Shown here: positions 63,772 to 64,000 of the stretch, piece after piece
Numbering within the stretch: the first letter of the stretch is position 1
Layout of the letters: each line of letters begins with the position of its first letter
NCBI GenBank assembly: GCA_022573715.1
Contig: JACZTL010000011.1
Span: 16,557 to 80,556 of the forward strand
Length of the DNA stretch: 64,000 nucleotides
Origin: Bacteroidota bacterium
Lineage (GTDB): Bacteria; Bacteroidota; Ignavibacteria; Ignavibacteriales; Ignavibacteriaceae
Direction of reading: 5' to 3'
Position numbers and translations under genes: made by a program
Notes under the pieces: generated by a model
Databases searched by the model: none
The model's input: only the letters and a program-made list of their open reading frames with translations
Told to the model about the DNA's origin: nothing

Positions 63772-63825
63772 TTATTTGATTTTCACCACCACAAACGTCA
63801 CATCATCCTCCTGAGCGCGCTCTCC
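63772..63825 (-). pseudogene. C-terminal tail of a SpoIIE-type PP2C phosphatase
   Basis: The minus strand reads GERAQEDDVTFVVVKIK and a stop. QEDDVTFVVVK is the usual last strand of SpoIIE/RsbU-type phosphatases, with the metal-binding Asp pair. A stop codon lies just before it, so only the tail remains, between a YHS gene and attC A. Confidence 0.6.
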
Positions 63826-63831
63826 TTATGC

Positions 63832-64000
63832 TTACTTCTTAAATATACCCAGTATAAGCTCACGCATCATCCAGAGCATTCCCATTGGACCTTCTTCTAA
63901 CATCTTTTCCGGGTCCTTGTCAAAATGTGCTTTACATCCTGATTTACAGAAGTAGTAGGTCTCTCCTTTATACACACTAGTCGCTGCCGCCTTCTCTTTG
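63832..64000 (-). CDS. YHS-domain protein, 5' part outside the window
   Basis: The last 56 codons of a gene entering from the right edge. TSVYKGETYYFCKSGCKAHF and DKDPEKMLEE form the C-terminal half of a YHS domain, with the CKSGC cysteines. YHS domains occur in metal-transport and copper/heavy-metal proteins. The tail MLWMMRELILGIFKK follows. Likely the next cassette gene. Confidence 0.75.
   Translation of the reverse strand, partial: KEKAAATSVYKGETYYFCKSGCKAHFDKDPEKMLEEGPMGMLWMMRELILGIFKK

Larger units (their letters stand above)
59193..64000 (-). mobile_element. Integron gene-cassette array (leftward), integrase not in window
   Basis: Four complete attC-like sites and one truncated site separate single small genes, all on the minus strand. 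Each site has terminal RYYYAAC/GTTRRRY-type boxes (CCTAAC, TATAAC, GTTAGG, GTTATAT) and long imperfect inverted arms. In at least four sites the right arm carries one extra base relative to the left, the expected extrahelical base of L'', which gives the same right-to-left direction as the genes. Gene content is accessory (DUF1330, DUF4386, DUF5677-like, PIN, SnoaL-like) and parts are richer in G+C than the chromosome. A tyrosine integrase and attI would be expected to the right of 64000, or the array may be an integrase-less cluster. Confidence 0.85.

Overview
The window comes from an AT-rich bacterial chromosome, about one third G+C by eye. It looks like the FCB group, most likely Ignavibacteria or a near relative in Bacteroidota/Chlorobiota. 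The pointers are a PorZ-like beta-propeller protein with a type IX-style C-terminal domain, a DUF4834-like small membrane protein, a PpiD/SurA-type foldase and a folate/dNK/GT9 gene run. Unlike many Bacteroidota, several genes have clear Shine-Dalgarno sequences, and two leftward operons have sigma70-type promoters (TTGACT, 17 bp, TACATT or TATATT). The taxonomic call is inference.

Layout. 1-4.1 kb: a TPR protein, a TPR/periplasmic-binding fusion, radC with a probable ATT start, a coiled-coil lipoprotein and a LysM protein closed by a terminator. 4.1-6.6 kb: phoH facing mazG, a REP-like hairpin cluster, and a RidA-like gene. 6.6-14.3 kb: a complete leftward trp operon, trpL-trpE-G-D-C-F-aroF-B-A. 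A 31-residue leader peptide with three tandem Trp codons and an intrinsic terminator before trpE indicate ribosome-mediated attenuation. 14.4-17.5 kb: a secreted protein, a LytR_C protein, rsfS and argS. 17.45-20.8 kb: a small accessory island between two copies of the comF 3' end. It carries an unknown gene with an in-frame TGA, a PD-(D/E)XK nuclease-like protein and an RNase J-like beta-CASP nuclease. 20.8-25.3 kb: surE-phzF-VWA-comF. 25.6-38.1 kb: housekeeping genes (pgeF, folB, folK, dNK, GT9, Ppx/GppA, lepA, lepB, an O-methyltransferase, YigZ, uvrA). 38.2-40.4 kb: a membrane-anchored HEPN-like gene beside a remnant of the neighbouring M28 peptidase. 40.6-47.8 kb: an amidohydrolase operon with rdgB, then leftward ABC-F, rsmA and a PAP2-MenG fusion. 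47.9-58.7 kb: the PorZ-like protein, ribH-PHP-Crp, a PpiD-like foldase, a beta-barrel protein, aroK-aroB and a GHL10 glycoside hydrolase.

58.7-64 kb is a different kind of DNA: a leftward integron gene-cassette array. I find four complete attC-like sites and one truncated site, separating DUF1330, DUF4386, DUF5677-like and membrane coiled-coil genes. Gene fragments (VapC/PIN, SnoaL-like, SpoIIE-phosphatase tail) lie among them. Arm asymmetry in attC and gene direction agree that the array reads right to left, so any integrase would lie beyond the right edge.

How genes work together: aroB, aroK and the operon-borne DAHP synthase feed chorismate into the Trp pathway, which is controlled by attenuation and by a TrpE that keeps its feedback site. 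The two places most likely to hold undescribed biology are the comF-flanked nuclease island and the integron array.
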